Source: Novosphingobium sp. CF614 (GTDB lineage: Bacteria; Pseudomonadota; Alphaproteobacteria; Sphingomonadales; Sphingomonadaceae). Taken from it: a stretch of DNA of 64,000 nt. Location: assembly GCF_900113255.1 (NCBI RefSeq), contig NZ_FOOR01000011.1, positions 1 through 64,000 of the forward strand, given 5' to 3'. Position 1 is the stretch's first letter. The number at the start of each line of letters is the position of its first letter. The position numbers and the translations under genes were made by a program. Below are positions 53,118 through 61,866 of the stretch, piece by piece. The notes under the pieces are model-generated. The model was given only the letters and a program-made list of their open reading frames with translations. It was not told the origin of the DNA and ran no database searches.

Positions 53118-53741
53118 TCAGAAGCTCCAGCGCCTGGGGGCTGCGAATTCGGGAAGGGCGGGGATGCCAAGCTCCGCGAGAGGGAGCAGCGAGACGGCGC
53201 CGGCGATCTTGCGGCCGGTCGCCAGGCGCGTGACGCCGCGTACCAGCAGGCCGGTGACGATGCGGCCGCCTTCGGCGAGCTGCGCGCCAAGCGCCTCGGG
53301 CAGGACCTCGATGGCGCCGTCGACGATGATGAGCGAGTAGCCGCCCGCCCCGGCAAAGCCCGGGACGGCGGCGGGATCGACGGCATCCAGCGAACCGACC
53401 AGCGGGCGCAGCAGCGCGGCGAGATAGCCTTCGCCGTCGCCGATCAGCAGCGCCTTGTCGGTGCCGGAAGGCGCGGCCTCGGCCAGCATCTTGCCGTGAA
53501 CGAGGGGGGCGGCGAGGAAGCGGCCGCCGCCGAGCGGGATCGCCCGGTCGATATAGGCGGCATCGCGCATTGCCTCCGGCACGTAGTCTTCGCGTGCGAC
53601 GCCGCCCATCGCCGCGAGCACCCAGGGCTCGTTGACGCCGCTGGTGCGCAACTGGCTGACGATCATGGCATGGCGAGCGGCGGACTTGGCTACGGTGGCC
53701 TGGGCGATTTCAGGCACAGACCGATCCTCGGTCAAGGTCAT
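53118..53741 (-). CDS. Protein-L-isoaspartate O-methyltransferase family protein (divergent)
   Basis: This 207-residue protein fits the PIMT family in its N-terminal part (ARHAMIVSQLRTSGVNEPWVLAAMGGVAREDYVPE). Its SAM-binding motif is altered (LLIGDGEGYLAALLRP), lacking the usual GxGSGY form. It also shortens the usual loop around the isoaspartyl site, so it may no longer repair isoaspartate. Its constant position before tolC suggests a secretion-linked role. ATG 53741 follows AGGGA. Confidence 0.78.
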   Translation of the reverse strand: MTLTEDRSVPEIAQATVAKSAARHAMIVSQLRTSGVNEPWVLAAMGGVAREDYVPEAMRDAAYIDRAIPLGGGRFLAAPLVHGKMLAEAAPSGTDKALLIGDGEGYLAALLRPLVGSLDAVDPAAVPGFAGAGGYSLIIVDGAIEVLPEALGAQLAEGGRIVTGLLVRGVTRLATGRKIAGAVSLLPLAELGIPALPEFAAPRRWSF

Positions 53742-53854
53742 CTGGTGCAATTCCCTCATGCATTCGCGGATGACGCGCGGGGGGCGCATCGGGTTTCCGC
53801 AACGACGGCACTTGTGCGGCGCCTTCTAGGCCAAGCCGCCAGGGAGGCCAAGCG

Positions 53855-53907
53855 CTTTGACGCTACCTTCGTCGATCCATGCAAGTACTTTGACGATACC
53901 TTGCATG
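53855..53907. promoter_or_regulatory. Direct and inverted repeats upstream of fumarase gene
   Basis: CTTTGACGCTACCTT (53855-53869) and CTTTGACGATACCTT (53888-53902) differ at one of 15 positions and start 33 bp apart. CATGCAAG (53878-53885) and CTTGCATG (53900-53907) form a perfect 8-bp inverted repeat. The block lies 58-110 bp before the fumarase ATG, where a regulator would bind. Confidence 0.5.
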
Positions 53908-53964
53908 CGGCTTATGGGGGCGCGCGAATTCACGTGATCCGCGAAAACCGGGAGCGCATTTTCC

Positions 53965-55485
53965 ATGGCCGATATGGTGACCATCCGCGAAGACGATCTG
54001 ATCGAGTCCGTCGCAGACGCCCTGCAATACATCAGCTACTACCATCCGATGGACTATATCCGGGCGCTGGGCGAAGCCTATGAGGCCGAGCAGGGCCCGG
54101 CCGCCAAGGACGCCATCGCGCAGATCCTCACCAACAGCAGGATGTGCGCCGAAGGACACCGGCCGATCTGCCAGGACACCGGCATCGTCAACGTCTTCAT
54201 CGAATGGGGCCAGGACTGCCGCCTGGAATCCGACCGTTCGTTGCAGGAAGTCGTCGATGAGGGCGTGCGCCGCGCTTACGGCAATGCCGAAAACAAGCTG
54301 CGTGCCTCGGTGCTCGCCGATCCCGCCTTCACCCGCCGCAATACCAGGGACAACACGCCTTCGGTGCTCTCGGTCACCATGGTTCCGGGTAGCAAGGTCT
54401 CGGTCGATGTCGCCGCCAAGGGCGGCGGCAGCGAGGCCAAGTCCAAGTTCAAGATGATGAACCCCAGCGATTCGATCGTCGACTGGGTGTTGGAGATGCT
54501 GCCGCAGATGGGCGCCGGCTGGTGCCCGCCGGGCATGCTCGGCATCGGCATCGGCGGCACCGCAGAGCACTGCGTGAAGCTCGCCAAGCAGAGCCTGATG
54601 GAGCCGATCGACATGGGCCCGTTGAAGGCACGCGGGCCGCGGAACGATATCGAGGCGCTGCGCATCGAGATCTTCGACAAGGTCAACGCCATGGGTATCG
54701 GCGCGCAGGGGCTGGGCGGCCTTTCCACCATCCTCGACGTCAAGATCCTCGATTGGCCGTGCCACGCGGCGAACAAGCCCGTCGCGATGATCCCCAACTG
54801 CGCCGCCACCCGCCACGCGCATTTCACGCTGGACGGTTCGGGGCCGAGCTTCCTCGAAACCCCCAGGCTCGACGAGTGGCCCAAGGTCCAGTGGGCGCCG
54901 AGCAAGGAGGCGATCCGGGTCGATCTCGACACCCTGACCGCCGAGCAGGTGCAGAGCTGGAAGCAGGGGGACCGGCTGCTGCTGAACGGCAAGATGCTCA
55001 CTGGCCGCGACGCCGCACACAAACGCATCCAGGACATGCTGGCCAAGGGTGAGGAACTGCCCGTCGATTTCAAGGGGCGCGTGATCTATTACGTCGGTCC
55101 GGTCGATCCGGTGCGCGACGAGGTGGTCGGCCCGGCCGGCCCGACCACGGCGACGCGCATGGACAAGTTCATGGACATGATGCTGGAGCAGGGCCTGCTC
55201 GCCTGCGTCGGCAAGGCCGAGCGCGGACCGGCGGCGACCCAGGCGATCGCCAACCACAAGTCGGCCTACCTGATGGCGGTGGGCGGCGCCGCCTACCTCG
55301 TTGCACGCGCGATCAAGGAGGCGAAAGTGGTGGGCTTCGAGGATCTCGGCATGGAGGCGATCTACGAATTCACCGTCGAGGACATGCCGGTGACGGTCGC
55401 CGTCGACGCGGAGGGACAGAACGTCCACCAACTGGCGCCGTTGGTGTGGAAGGTAAAGATCGCGAAGGAAGGGCTGCTGGCCTGA
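53965..55485 (+). CDS. Fumarate hydratase, class I (iron-sulfur)
   Basis: This 506-residue TCA-cycle enzyme converts fumarate to malate. It is the oxygen-sensitive [4Fe-4S] type. Cluster cysteines are expected in GHRPICQDTG, GTAEHCVKLA and PNCAATRH. KFKMMNPSDSIVDW and the C-terminal beta domain (GRVIYYVGPVDP, MDKFMDMMLEQG) match fumarases. A repeat-rich promoter region precedes it. Confidence 0.94.
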   Translation: MADMVTIREDDLIESVADALQYISYYHPMDYIRALGEAYEAEQGPAAKDAIAQILTNSRMCAEGHRPICQDTGIVNVFIEWGQDCRLESDRSLQEVVDEGVRRAYGNAENKLRASVLADPAFTRRNTRDNTPSVLSVTMVPGSKVSVDVAAKGGGSEAKSKFKMMNPSDSIVDWVLEMLPQMGAGWCPPGMLGIGIGGTAEHCVKLAKQSLMEPIDMGPLKARGPRNDIEALRIEIFDKVNAMGIGAQGLGGLSTILDVKILDWPCHAANKPVAMIPNCAATRHAHFTLDGSGPSFLETPRLDEWPKVQWAPSKEAIRVDLDTLTAEQVQSWKQGDRLLLNGKMLTGRDAAHKRIQDMLAKGEELPVDFKGRVIYYVGPVDPVRDEVVGPAGPTTATRMDKFMDMMLEQGLLACVGKAERGPAATQAIANHKSAYLMAVGGAAYLVARAIKEAKVVGFEDLGMEAIYEFTVEDMPVTVAVDAEGQNVHQLAPLVWKVKIAKEGLLA

Positions 55486-55635
55486 GCCTCCTCCCGGGCT
55501 CGCCCCAGGACGACGCGACCTCGCTTTCGGAGGGCCCGGGAAGATGACCTGCCAGGACCTTGTTCGACGAACCGCTCACGCGCGCCGACCGGAGAACTGG
55601 CGTGAAAGCACGCTTTCGCGCTATCCCGGGCGGTC

Positions 55636-56940
55636 ATGACGGATGTAATCGCCAACCCGCGCGTTCCCGCGCGTCTCGTCCTGCTTTCGCTTGCCGCCTT
55701 GTGGGTCTGCTATTTCCTCGTCGCGACGCTGCGCGGGGCTTTCATGGGCTTCGACCTTGCCTGGCCGATCATTTCGCGCCGGCTTACGATCTGCATTCTT
55801 TCGATGCTGGTCATGGCGGCGGTCTGGCCGCTCCTGCAGATGATCGACCGCAAGTCCGGCGGGATGCGCCTGGTGATTGTCCTGATCGGCGCGCTCCCGC
55901 TCGCGCTGCTGCTGAGCGTCATCAACGATACGGTCTTCGCCGACATCGAGATGTCGCATGCCTATGGCGACGAGGAGGATGCCGCCGCGATCAAGGCCGG
56001 AAACGTTCGCATCTCGCGCGATGAGGCCGGCAACATCCTGGTCGACCTGCCCAAAGTGCCGCCACCGCCCGCCCCGCCGCCCGTCCCGCCGAGCGGGAGC
56101 GCCGAGGAGACGCCGCCGGCCGTGCCCGAGGTTGGCCGCGAGCCCGCCCAAACCGGTTCGGCGATCACCATCCGAACCGGCAAGACAATGGGTCAAAGCT
56201 ACGCGCGCTGGGCCGCGATCGCCGATACCGCGTTCGGACGCTACTTTCTGGTCCTGGCCTGGGCCGCGCTCTATTTCGCGCTCGCCAAGGCCGAACAGGC
56301 GCGCGCGGCCGAGCGCCGGGAAGGGGAGTACCGACGCGCCGCGGAAGCGGCCGAGCTGCGGTCCTTGCGCTATCAGGTCAATCCGCACTTCCTGTTCAAT
56401 ACGCTCAACTCGCTCTCGGCATTGGTCATGACCGGCCGCCAGGACGATGCGGAGACGATGATCCAGACACTTTCGACTTTCTATCGGCACACGCTTTCGG
56501 GCGATCCGACCAGCGACCTGAGGCTGGTGGACGAGATCGAGTTGCAGAAGCTCTATTTCGCGATCGAGGCGGTGCGTTTTCCCAATCGATTGCTGACGAA
56601 AATCGATGTTGACCCGGCCGCCGTCGATGCGATGGTGCCCGGCATGATCCTGCAGCCCCTTGTCGAAAACTCGGTCAAGTATGCGGTCGCCGCCAGCCGG
56701 GAACCGGTGACGGTGACCATCAAGGCGCGGCGCGAGGGCGGGCAGCTTGTCATCACTGTCAGCGACGATGGGCCGGGCACCGAACGGGGCAAGGCGGAAG
56801 GATGCGGCATCGGCCTCGCCAATGTGCGTGACCGCCTGCACGCCCGCTATGGCCGGGCCGGCACCCTGGCTTTCGGCAAGCGACCGGAAGGCGGTTTCGA
56901 GACGGTGCTGCGCATGCCGCTGGAGCTTGGCCGTGCCTGA
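55636..56940 (+). CDS. LytS-like sensor histidine kinase
   Basis: This 434-residue kinase has three membrane segments (~15-30, 47-65, 77-95) and a ~95-residue outside loop with a proline-rich stretch (PPPPAPPPVPP). A fourth segment (~200-220) and a coiled coil follow, then the His_kinase domain with the phospho-histidine in QVNPHFLFNTLNSLSAL. The ATPase has PLVENSVKYA and DDGPGTERG. It overlaps the LytTR regulator gene by 8 nt. GACGAA, the motif repeated near UrcA, occurs 64 nt upstream of its ATG. Confidence 0.9.
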   Translation: MTDVIANPRVPARLVLLSLAALWVCYFLVATLRGAFMGFDLAWPIISRRLTICILSMLVMAAVWPLLQMIDRKSGGMRLVIVLIGALPLALLLSVINDTVFADIEMSHAYGDEEDAAAIKAGNVRISRDEAGNILVDLPKVPPPPAPPPVPPSGSAEETPPAVPEVGREPAQTGSAITIRTGKTMGQSYARWAAIADTAFGRYFLVLAWAALYFALAKAEQARAAERREGEYRRAAEAAELRSLRYQVNPHFLFNTLNSLSALVMTGRQDDAETMIQTLSTFYRHTLSGDPTSDLRLVDEIELQKLYFAIEAVRFPNRLLTKIDVDPAAVDAMVPGMILQPLVENSVKYAVAASREPVTVTIKARREGGQLVITVSDDGPGTERGKAEGCGIGLANVRDRLHARYGRAGTLAFGKRPEGGFETVLRMPLELGRA

Positions 56941-57700
56941 GACGCAAACCGGCGAACAGCCGAACGGCCCCCCCTTGCGCACGCTGATCGTCGACGACGA
57001 GCCGCTTGCGGTTGAGCGCCTGCAGGTGATCTGCGCCCGGATCGCGGGTCTTGCCGTGATCGGCACCGCGAGCGACGGCCAGGCGGCGTTACGGCTGGTC
57101 GAGGCGCTGACGCCCGATCTTCTCCTGCTCGACCTGACCATGCCGGGCACCGACGGGCTCACCGTTGCCCGCCAGCTTTCGGGCCGGACCGATCCGCCGG
57201 CGGTGATCTTCGTGACCGCGCATGACGAATTCGCCGTCGAGGCATTCGACCTCGACGCCGTGGACTACGTGCTCAAGCCGGTCGCGCCGGATCGGCTCGA
57301 GCGCGCCGTTGGGCGCGTCGTCTCGCGGCGCGGCCAGCGGGCCGAACCGGGAGACGGGCAGGCCGGCCGTTGGCTTGAGGAGTTCTGGGTGCCGCTTCGC
57401 TCGGAACTGGTTCGCGTTCCGGCCAACGACGTCCAGCGCATCGATGCCGAGCGCGACTACGTCCGGCTGCACGTCAATGGGCAAAGCTTCCTGCTGCTGC
57501 AGACCATCACCGGGCTGGAGGAGCGGCTCGATCCCGATCGGTTCATCCGCATCCATCGCAGCTGCATCCTGCGCCGCGATCACGTCGCCGGCCTCAGGCA
57601 TGAAGGGCTGGGGGTCTGGTCGGTGGAAACCGCCGATGGCGAGGCCTTGCGGATCGGCCGCACTTATCTGCCGGCGGTAAAGAAAATGGCGGGCCGCTAG
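56933..57700 (+). CDS. LytTR-type response regulator
   Basis: This 255-residue regulator has a receiver domain (acidic pair in LIVDDEP, phospho-Asp in LLLLDLTMPG, Lys in VLKPVAP). A LytTR DNA-binding domain follows (RVPANDVQRIDAERDYVRLHV to LRIGRTYLPAVKKM). It starts with GTG at 56933, inside the last codons of the kinase gene, a sign of coupling. LytTR proteins bind pairs of short direct repeats about two helical turns apart. Confidence 0.92.
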   Translation: MPETQTGEQPNGPPLRTLIVDDEPLAVERLQVICARIAGLAVIGTASDGQAALRLVEALTPDLLLLDLTMPGTDGLTVARQLSGRTDPPAVIFVTAHDEFAVEAFDLDAVDYVLKPVAPDRLERAVGRVVSRRGQRAEPGDGQAGRWLEEFWVPLRSELVRVPANDVQRIDAERDYVRLHVNGQSFLLLQTITGLEERLDPDRFIRIHRSCILRRDHVAGLRHEGLGVWSVETADGEALRIGRTYLPAVKKMAGR

Positions 57701-57708
57701 GGCCCGCC
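57688..57708 (+). terminator. Terminator overlapping the LytTR gene stop
   Basis: GGCGGGCC (57688-57695) pairs with GGCCCGCC (57701-57708) around GCTAG, which contains the stop codon. A T-rich stretch follows at 57711-57736. It probably ends the two-component transcript before the convergent UrcA gene. Confidence 0.6.
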
Positions 57709-57787
57709 AGTCATTTTCCGGGTCTTTTCTTTTTTGGGACCTGGAGAAATCAGGGTGAGAAGCAGGGTGGATCGGCTTTCGCCGCGC

Positions 57788-58099
57788 TCAGCCGCCCAGG
57801 CGGCCGTCGGCGTTGCCGATGGCGGCAGCCATCGAATCCTTCGCTTTGGCGCGCGCCTGCTTGTAGCAAGCCTGCGACTGGGCGCTCGGCAGGTGGGAGC
57901 CGGTGACGCGCTGGTCGTAGCCGCAGGCCTCGCGGGCAGCCATGTCCAGGCGGCGTTCGAGCTTGCGCTGGCCTTCCGGCGTGGTCAGGTCGAGGTCCTT
58001 GTACATGACCTGCACTTTCGTCGCTTCACCGGCGAAGGCCGGCGTGGCGGTGAGGGCAAGGCCGAGCAGCGCGGCGGCGATAGGGGCGTTCTTGAACAT
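57788..58099 (-). CDS. UrcA family protein
   Basis: This 103-residue exported protein has a signal peptide (APIAAALLGLALTATPAFA). A short mature domain follows, with VQVMYKDLDLTTPEGQRKLERRL and two cysteines (EACGYD and QACYKQA) that could form a disulfide, as in the UrcA family common in Sphingomonadales. Function is unknown. GAGGAGG precedes the ATG at 58099. The gap upstream carries three GACGAA sites. Confidence 0.85.
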   Translation of the reverse strand: MFKNAPIAAALLGLALTATPAFAGEATKVQVMYKDLDLTTPEGQRKLERRLDMAAREACGYDQRVTGSHLPSAQSQACYKQARAKAKDSMAAAIGNADGRLGG

Positions 58100-58210
58100 C
58101 GTGATTTCCTCCTCAGGGCGAGCCGGCGGGGGGCTGTGCGGCTCGATGAACCTGTTCTGCGCCCGATCGCGGGGCCGATCACGCGGGGTTCGATTGCGGG
58201 GGATCGATGT

Positions 58211-58264
58211 TCGACGAAGCGCGAGAGGATTGGACGAACGACATCTGTAGTCGACGAACAACAT
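58211..58264. promoter_or_regulatory. Three GACGAA sites spaced exactly 20 bp (candidate LytTR sites)
   Basis: GACGAA starts at 58213, 58233 and 58253. Sites two and three are nearly the same over 14 bases (TGGACGAACGACAT and TCGACGAACAACAT). They lie 112-165 bp upstream of UrcA and about 110 bp before the divergent membrane-protein gene. Evenly spaced direct repeats are what LytTR regulators bind, and such a gene is adjacent. Confidence 0.5.
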
Positions 58265-58370
58265 GCAATGCCGTTGCGCCAATGGCCCACCTGGAGGATC
58301 GAATCGTGCGCATCGGGCCATGATGCCCGGACGCTGGCCAGTCGGAAGGTGAGGTTGTAGAAGCAGGGTC

Positions 58371-58640
58371 ATGCTGGCCCTCATCGTCGTCTTCTGCCTG
58401 GGCGTGGTGAACTTCGCCGCGCACAAGGCGGTGCTGGAAAGCGGCCATCCGATGCTGGCGCAGGTCTCCTGGTTGTTCCGGCCGCTGGGCGGCCGGCTCA
58501 GCCTGGTCGTGGAGTTTGCCATGCTGCTGGGTGCGATGATTATGGCGGCGGCTGGGTCGGTCGGCTGGATCGGGCTTTATGCGTTCTACACGGTGTTGAA
58601 CGGGTTTTCGGCCTGGTTGATCGCCAGCGGCCGGGTTTGA
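58371..58640 (+). CDS. Hypothetical small membrane protein
   Basis: This 89-residue protein has three hydrophobic segments (LIVVFCLGVVNFAA, LSLVVEFAMLLGAMIMAAAG, IGLYAFYTVLNGFSAWL). The family is not recognised. It lies 35 nt before the lipid-kinase gene on the same strand and may share its transcript. The start ATG at 58371 has no strong ribosome site; GAAGGTGAGG lies 15-25 nt upstream. Confidence 0.7.
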   Translation: MLALIVVFCLGVVNFAAHKAVLESGHPMLAQVSWLFRPLGGRLSLVVEFAMLLGAMIMAAAGSVGWIGLYAFYTVLNGFSAWLIASGRV

Positions 58641-58675
58641 CGGGAACCTGGCCGCGTCCCTGGTTTTACCCCGGT

Positions 58676-59560
58676 ATGGCACAATCCAAGGACGGTATTG
58701 CGAGAAGGGTCTGGCTGGTCTGCAATGCGGCGAGCGGCGGCAACGACGAAGAGGCGGTGGCAGGCGTGCGGACCGCGCTGGTCGATGCCGGTTTCACGAT
58801 CGATCGCACGATTCGTTTCCCGGATGAGCCGGCGCCCCGGCCGGACGAGCTCCAGGCCGCGGGTGTCGGTCTGCTGGCCGTGTTCGGCGGGGATGGGACG
58901 GTCCATGCGGCGGTCGCCGCGGCTTCCGGCTGGAGCGGGGCGGTCCTGGTCCTGCCGGGGGGAACGATGAACATGCTGGCCAAACGCCTGCACGGCGACG
59001 TGCCGGCGCCCGAGATCGTCGCCCGCCTTGCCGGGGGGCCTCCGCGCCGCGTCCGTCCGGCGGTTATCCGGTCCCGCCATGGCATGGGCCTGACCGGTGT
59101 CCTCGCCGGCCCGGGCGCGGTATGGAACGATGTGCGCGAGGCGATGCGCGCGGCCGACATCCTCGAATTCGTCGCCACCGCGCGCCAGGCCATAAGCTAT
59201 TCCGCCAGCGGCCCGAAAGTGGTGTGCGAACACATCGACGGCGGGCGCGAGGAAGGCTATGCCGCGATCACTGTGACTCCGCATGACGACGGCCTTGAAG
59301 CGAACGGCTATTATGCCGAATCGCTCGGCGACTACGCCGGGCAGGGGATCGCCTTGCTCAATCGGAACTTTCGCGATGGCCCGCATGACGAACTCGGCCG
59401 GCACGGGCAGGTCCGGCTGGTCTGCCCGGAGGGAGAGCGGATGGGCCTGCTGATCGATGGTGAACCGCATGAGGGCGCCGCCGAAGAGGTGTTCGAAATC
59501 ATGCCCTGCCAGGTCGATCTGGTGACGACGCGCGATTCGGGGCGGGCCGATGCACGGTAG
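58676..59560 (+). CDS. Diacylglycerol kinase family lipid kinase
   Basis: This 294-residue protein of the DAGK catalytic / YegS family has VFGGDGTVHAAVAA (nucleotide loop) and VLPGGTMNMLAKRL, both key motifs. Such enzymes phosphorylate diacylglycerol or related lipids at the inner membrane. ATG at 58676 fits the family start (RRVWLVCNAASGGND); a start at 58637 overlapping the preceding gene is also possible. Its end overlaps the phosphoesterase gene by 11 nt. Confidence 0.87.
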   Translation: MAQSKDGIARRVWLVCNAASGGNDEEAVAGVRTALVDAGFTIDRTIRFPDEPAPRPDELQAAGVGLLAVFGGDGTVHAAVAAASGWSGAVLVLPGGTMNMLAKRLHGDVPAPEIVARLAGGPPRRVRPAVIRSRHGMGLTGVLAGPGAVWNDVREAMRAADILEFVATARQAISYSASGPKVVCEHIDGGREEGYAAITVTPHDDGLEANGYYAESLGDYAGQGIALLNRNFRDGPHDELGRHGQVRLVCPEGERMGLLIDGEPHEGAAEEVFEIMPCQVDLVTTRDSGRADAR

Positions 59561-60434
59561 GGTTTCCGCGATGTATGGCGGCCGGCTCAAGCTGTTTCAC
59601 CTGAGCGATATTCATTTCGGGCTCGAGGATCGGCTTGCGCTGGATTGGGCCCGCGCGTGCATCGCGCGCGAAAAGCCGCATGCCGTCGCGATCACCGGCG
59701 ATCTGACGATGCGCGCGCGGCACCGCGAATTTCGCGCCGCCAGCGCGTGGATCAGCGGGCTTGAAGTGCCGGTCACGGTCGAGGTCGGCAACCACGACAT
59801 TCCCTATTTCAACCTCTACGAGCGCTTTCTTGGACCCTATGGCCGCTTCAAGGCGATCAAGCGGATGGTCGAATCGGAGCTGGACCTTCCCGGTCTCGCC
59901 GTGGTCCCGCTGCGGACCACTACCCGGGCGCAGTACCAGCGCTTTCCCTGGTCGAACGGCTGGGTGACGGGCAAGGCGCTGGCACAGTGCCTCGCGGCGA
60001 TCGATGCCCATCCCGAGGGGACCCGGATTCTCGTCGCCGCGCACCACCCGCTCACCGAGCGCAGGCATGATGGCAAGCTGCTGACGATCAACGGAACCAG
60101 GGCGATGGAAGCGCTTGCCGGACGCAAGGTGATGGCGGTGCTTTCCGGCCATATCCACGATCCCTTCGATCTCGTGGCGGAAACCGCGGCCGGCCCGCTG
60201 CGGATGATCGGTGCGGGCACGCTTTCGCGGCGCATCCGCTCGACCCCGCCCAGCTTCAACGAGATACTGATCGACGGTGACGATCTGCGCGTGGAGGCGC
60301 GCAACCTGGAACACGTGGCGACACCGGACATGCAGATCGCCGAAGTGCCGGAAAACGCCTTGCCGCCGCGCGAGCCGGGCGAGCCCGTCGCTCCGGTGGG
60401 CACCGTGCCGCCGGTCGATCCACCGGTGCATTGA
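59550..60434 (+). CDS. Calcineurin-like metallophosphoesterase
   Basis: This 294-residue two-metal phosphoesterase has SDIHFG, TGDLT, GNHD, AHHP and SGHIHDPFD in order, the full set of metal ligands. It may hydrolyse cyclic nucleotides or a lipid phosphate. Overlap with the lipid kinase suggests opposing or sequential steps, but this is inference. The C-terminus is proline-rich (PPREPGEPVAPVGTVPPV). ATG 59571 is a possible shorter start. Confidence 0.9.
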   Translation: MHGRVSAMYGGRLKLFHLSDIHFGLEDRLALDWARACIAREKPHAVAITGDLTMRARHREFRAASAWISGLEVPVTVEVGNHDIPYFNLYERFLGPYGRFKAIKRMVESELDLPGLAVVPLRTTTRAQYQRFPWSNGWVTGKALAQCLAAIDAHPEGTRILVAAHHPLTERRHDGKLLTINGTRAMEALAGRKVMAVLSGHIHDPFDLVAETAAGPLRMIGAGTLSRRIRSTPPSFNEILIDGDDLRVEARNLEHVATPDMQIAEVPENALPPREPGEPVAPVGTVPPVDPPVH

Positions 60435-60464
60435 AGCGGTTGAGAGGCGGTTGAAGAAAAGCGG

Positions 60465-60515
60465 CTGCACGAAAAAGGCCGCGCCGCCGGGGGGAACGGC
60501 ACGGCCTTCGTGCAG
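60465..60515. terminator. Bidirectional terminator hairpin
   Basis: CTGCACGAA (60465-60473) pairs perfectly with TTCGTGCAG (60507-60515), and inner GGCCGCGCCG pairs with CGGCACGGCC with one mismatch. The A-rich bulge gives a T-run on the other strand. It sits between two convergent transcripts. Confidence 0.65.
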
Positions 60516-60567
60516 GGACCGCCGCGGGCGGGGGGTGATCGCGGCGGTTTTCTTCCCCGAACCCGTG

Positions 60568-61275
60568 TCAGTAGTCGTGATCGATCGAACCGAGGCCGTG
60601 GATGCTGCTGCGCAGGCTTTGCGGCTTGCGTAGCAGAGTGACGTTGCCCACGCCGTTGATCTCCACGTCGACCAGGCCGGTCGCGCCGAGCGTCACGTCG
60701 CCGACGCCATCGAGGCGGACGGTCGCATCCTCGCCCTCGACTTTGCCGAGGTCTATGTCGCCCGGGCCGGTGACGGTGATGAACAACTGGCGGACCTTGC
60801 CCTGGGCATCGAGATCGATGGGCCCATGCGAATTCAGCGTGAACCGGTCCTGCTGCAGCCCGGTCAGGGTCACGTCGCCCGGGGCATCGAGATCGAGGCC
60901 GGTGATCTCGGGCGCGGTGATCCTGACCTTGAGGCCATGACGCATATGGGTGTTGCCGGGGAGCGAGAGGCGGCCGTTGCGCCATATCAGCCGGTCGACC
61001 AGGCTGGCGGGGCCGGACACCACCATTTCGGCCTTTTCACCCCGGGTGAAGGTCAGACCCACCGGGATTTCCATGGCCAGCTGCGTGCCCGGCGCGACAG
61101 CGAAGGCGCGGTTCCTGGTGGGGCCGTGATTCTCTTCGCCGATGGTCCAGGACCAGCCGTCGCCCTTGGCGAAATCCTTGTGCAGCTTCTCGCCGCCGGC
61201 GACCCAGGCCGCGCCGAACGCGACGATCGACAGGATCACGCCGCTGGCGAATACGATGAGCAGTTTCCTGAGCAT
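60568..61275 (-). CDS. GIN domain protein (DUF2807)
   Basis: This 235-residue protein has an N-terminal membrane anchor or signal (LIVFASGVILSIVAFGAAWVAGG) and a DUF2807/GIN beta-helix-like domain (ITAPEITGLDLDAPGDVTLTG, VTGPGDIDLG, DGVGDVTLGA, NGVGNVTLL show the repeating strands). The domain is found in envelope proteins. It is last in the PadR-DUF1700 operon, 24 nt after DUF1700. Confidence 0.85.
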   Translation of the reverse strand: MLRKLLIVFASGVILSIVAFGAAWVAGGEKLHKDFAKGDGWSWTIGEENHGPTRNRAFAVAPGTQLAMEIPVGLTFTRGEKAEMVVSGPASLVDRLIWRNGRLSLPGNTHMRHGLKVRITAPEITGLDLDAPGDVTLTGLQQDRFTLNSHGPIDLDAQGKVRQLFITVTGPGDIDLGKVEGEDATVRLDGVGDVTLGATGLVDVEINGVGNVTLLRKPQSLRSSIHGLGSIDHDY

Positions 61276-61299
61276 CTCTTGTTCCTCCTTCTCGTCTCG

Positions 61300-61866
61300 T
61301 CAGTCTTCGGAATGGATGGCCGGTTCGATCACCCTGTAGTGCAGGCGGCCGAACCACATGAGGGCATTGATGATCCAGATGCTGACCAGCGTCAGCAAGG
61401 CACCGGCGGCGACCGAGGCGCTCATCGTGCCGAGGCCCGCCAGGATCGCGACCAGCCAACCACCGGGAAAGCCGCTGAACGGGCCGGCGATCAGGATGAA
61501 GCCGCCGGCGATGAAGCAGGCGACCACGGCCACGAACAGGCCGAACACCACGCCTATCACCGGCAGCACGATCGGCAGCAGGATCAGGATGTCGATGGTG
61601 GCCAGGCCCATGAACGCCAGGATCGCGCCCCACGCGGACGAGGGCGAGCGTCCCGCTTCCCAATTGCGGAAACCGGCCTCGAAGCGCAGTTCGCGCGCCA
61701 GGCGGGCGGGATTGCCAAGGGCGGCGGCGACTTCCTCTTCACTTCGCCCTTCGGCAAGGCCGGCGGCGAAGTGATCCTCGTAGTCGGCGACGATCTCGTC
61801 GATGTCGTCCTGGGGCATGCCCTTGAGGGCCGCCTTCAGGCGCTTGATGAATTCGTTACGCTTCAT
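61300..61866 (-). CDS. DUF1700 / HAAS-domain membrane protein
   Basis: This 188-residue protein starts with the cytoplasmic helical DUF1700 (HAAS) domain (FIKRLKAALKGMPQDDIDEIVADYEDHF, ALGNPARLARELR show it). Three to four membrane segments follow (IDILILLPIVLPVIGVVFGLF, LLTLVSIWIINALMW). These proteins are regularly encoded next to PadR regulators, as here, and may act as its signalling partner. It overlaps padR by 11 nt. Confidence 0.9.
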   Translation of the reverse strand: MKRNEFIKRLKAALKGMPQDDIDEIVADYEDHFAAGLAEGRSEEEVAAALGNPARLARELRFEAGFRNWEAGRSPSSAWGAILAFMGLATIDILILLPIVLPVIGVVFGLFVAVVACFIAGGFILIAGPFSGFPGGWLVAILAGLGTMSASVAAGALLTLVSIWIINALMWFGRLHYRVIEPAIHSED

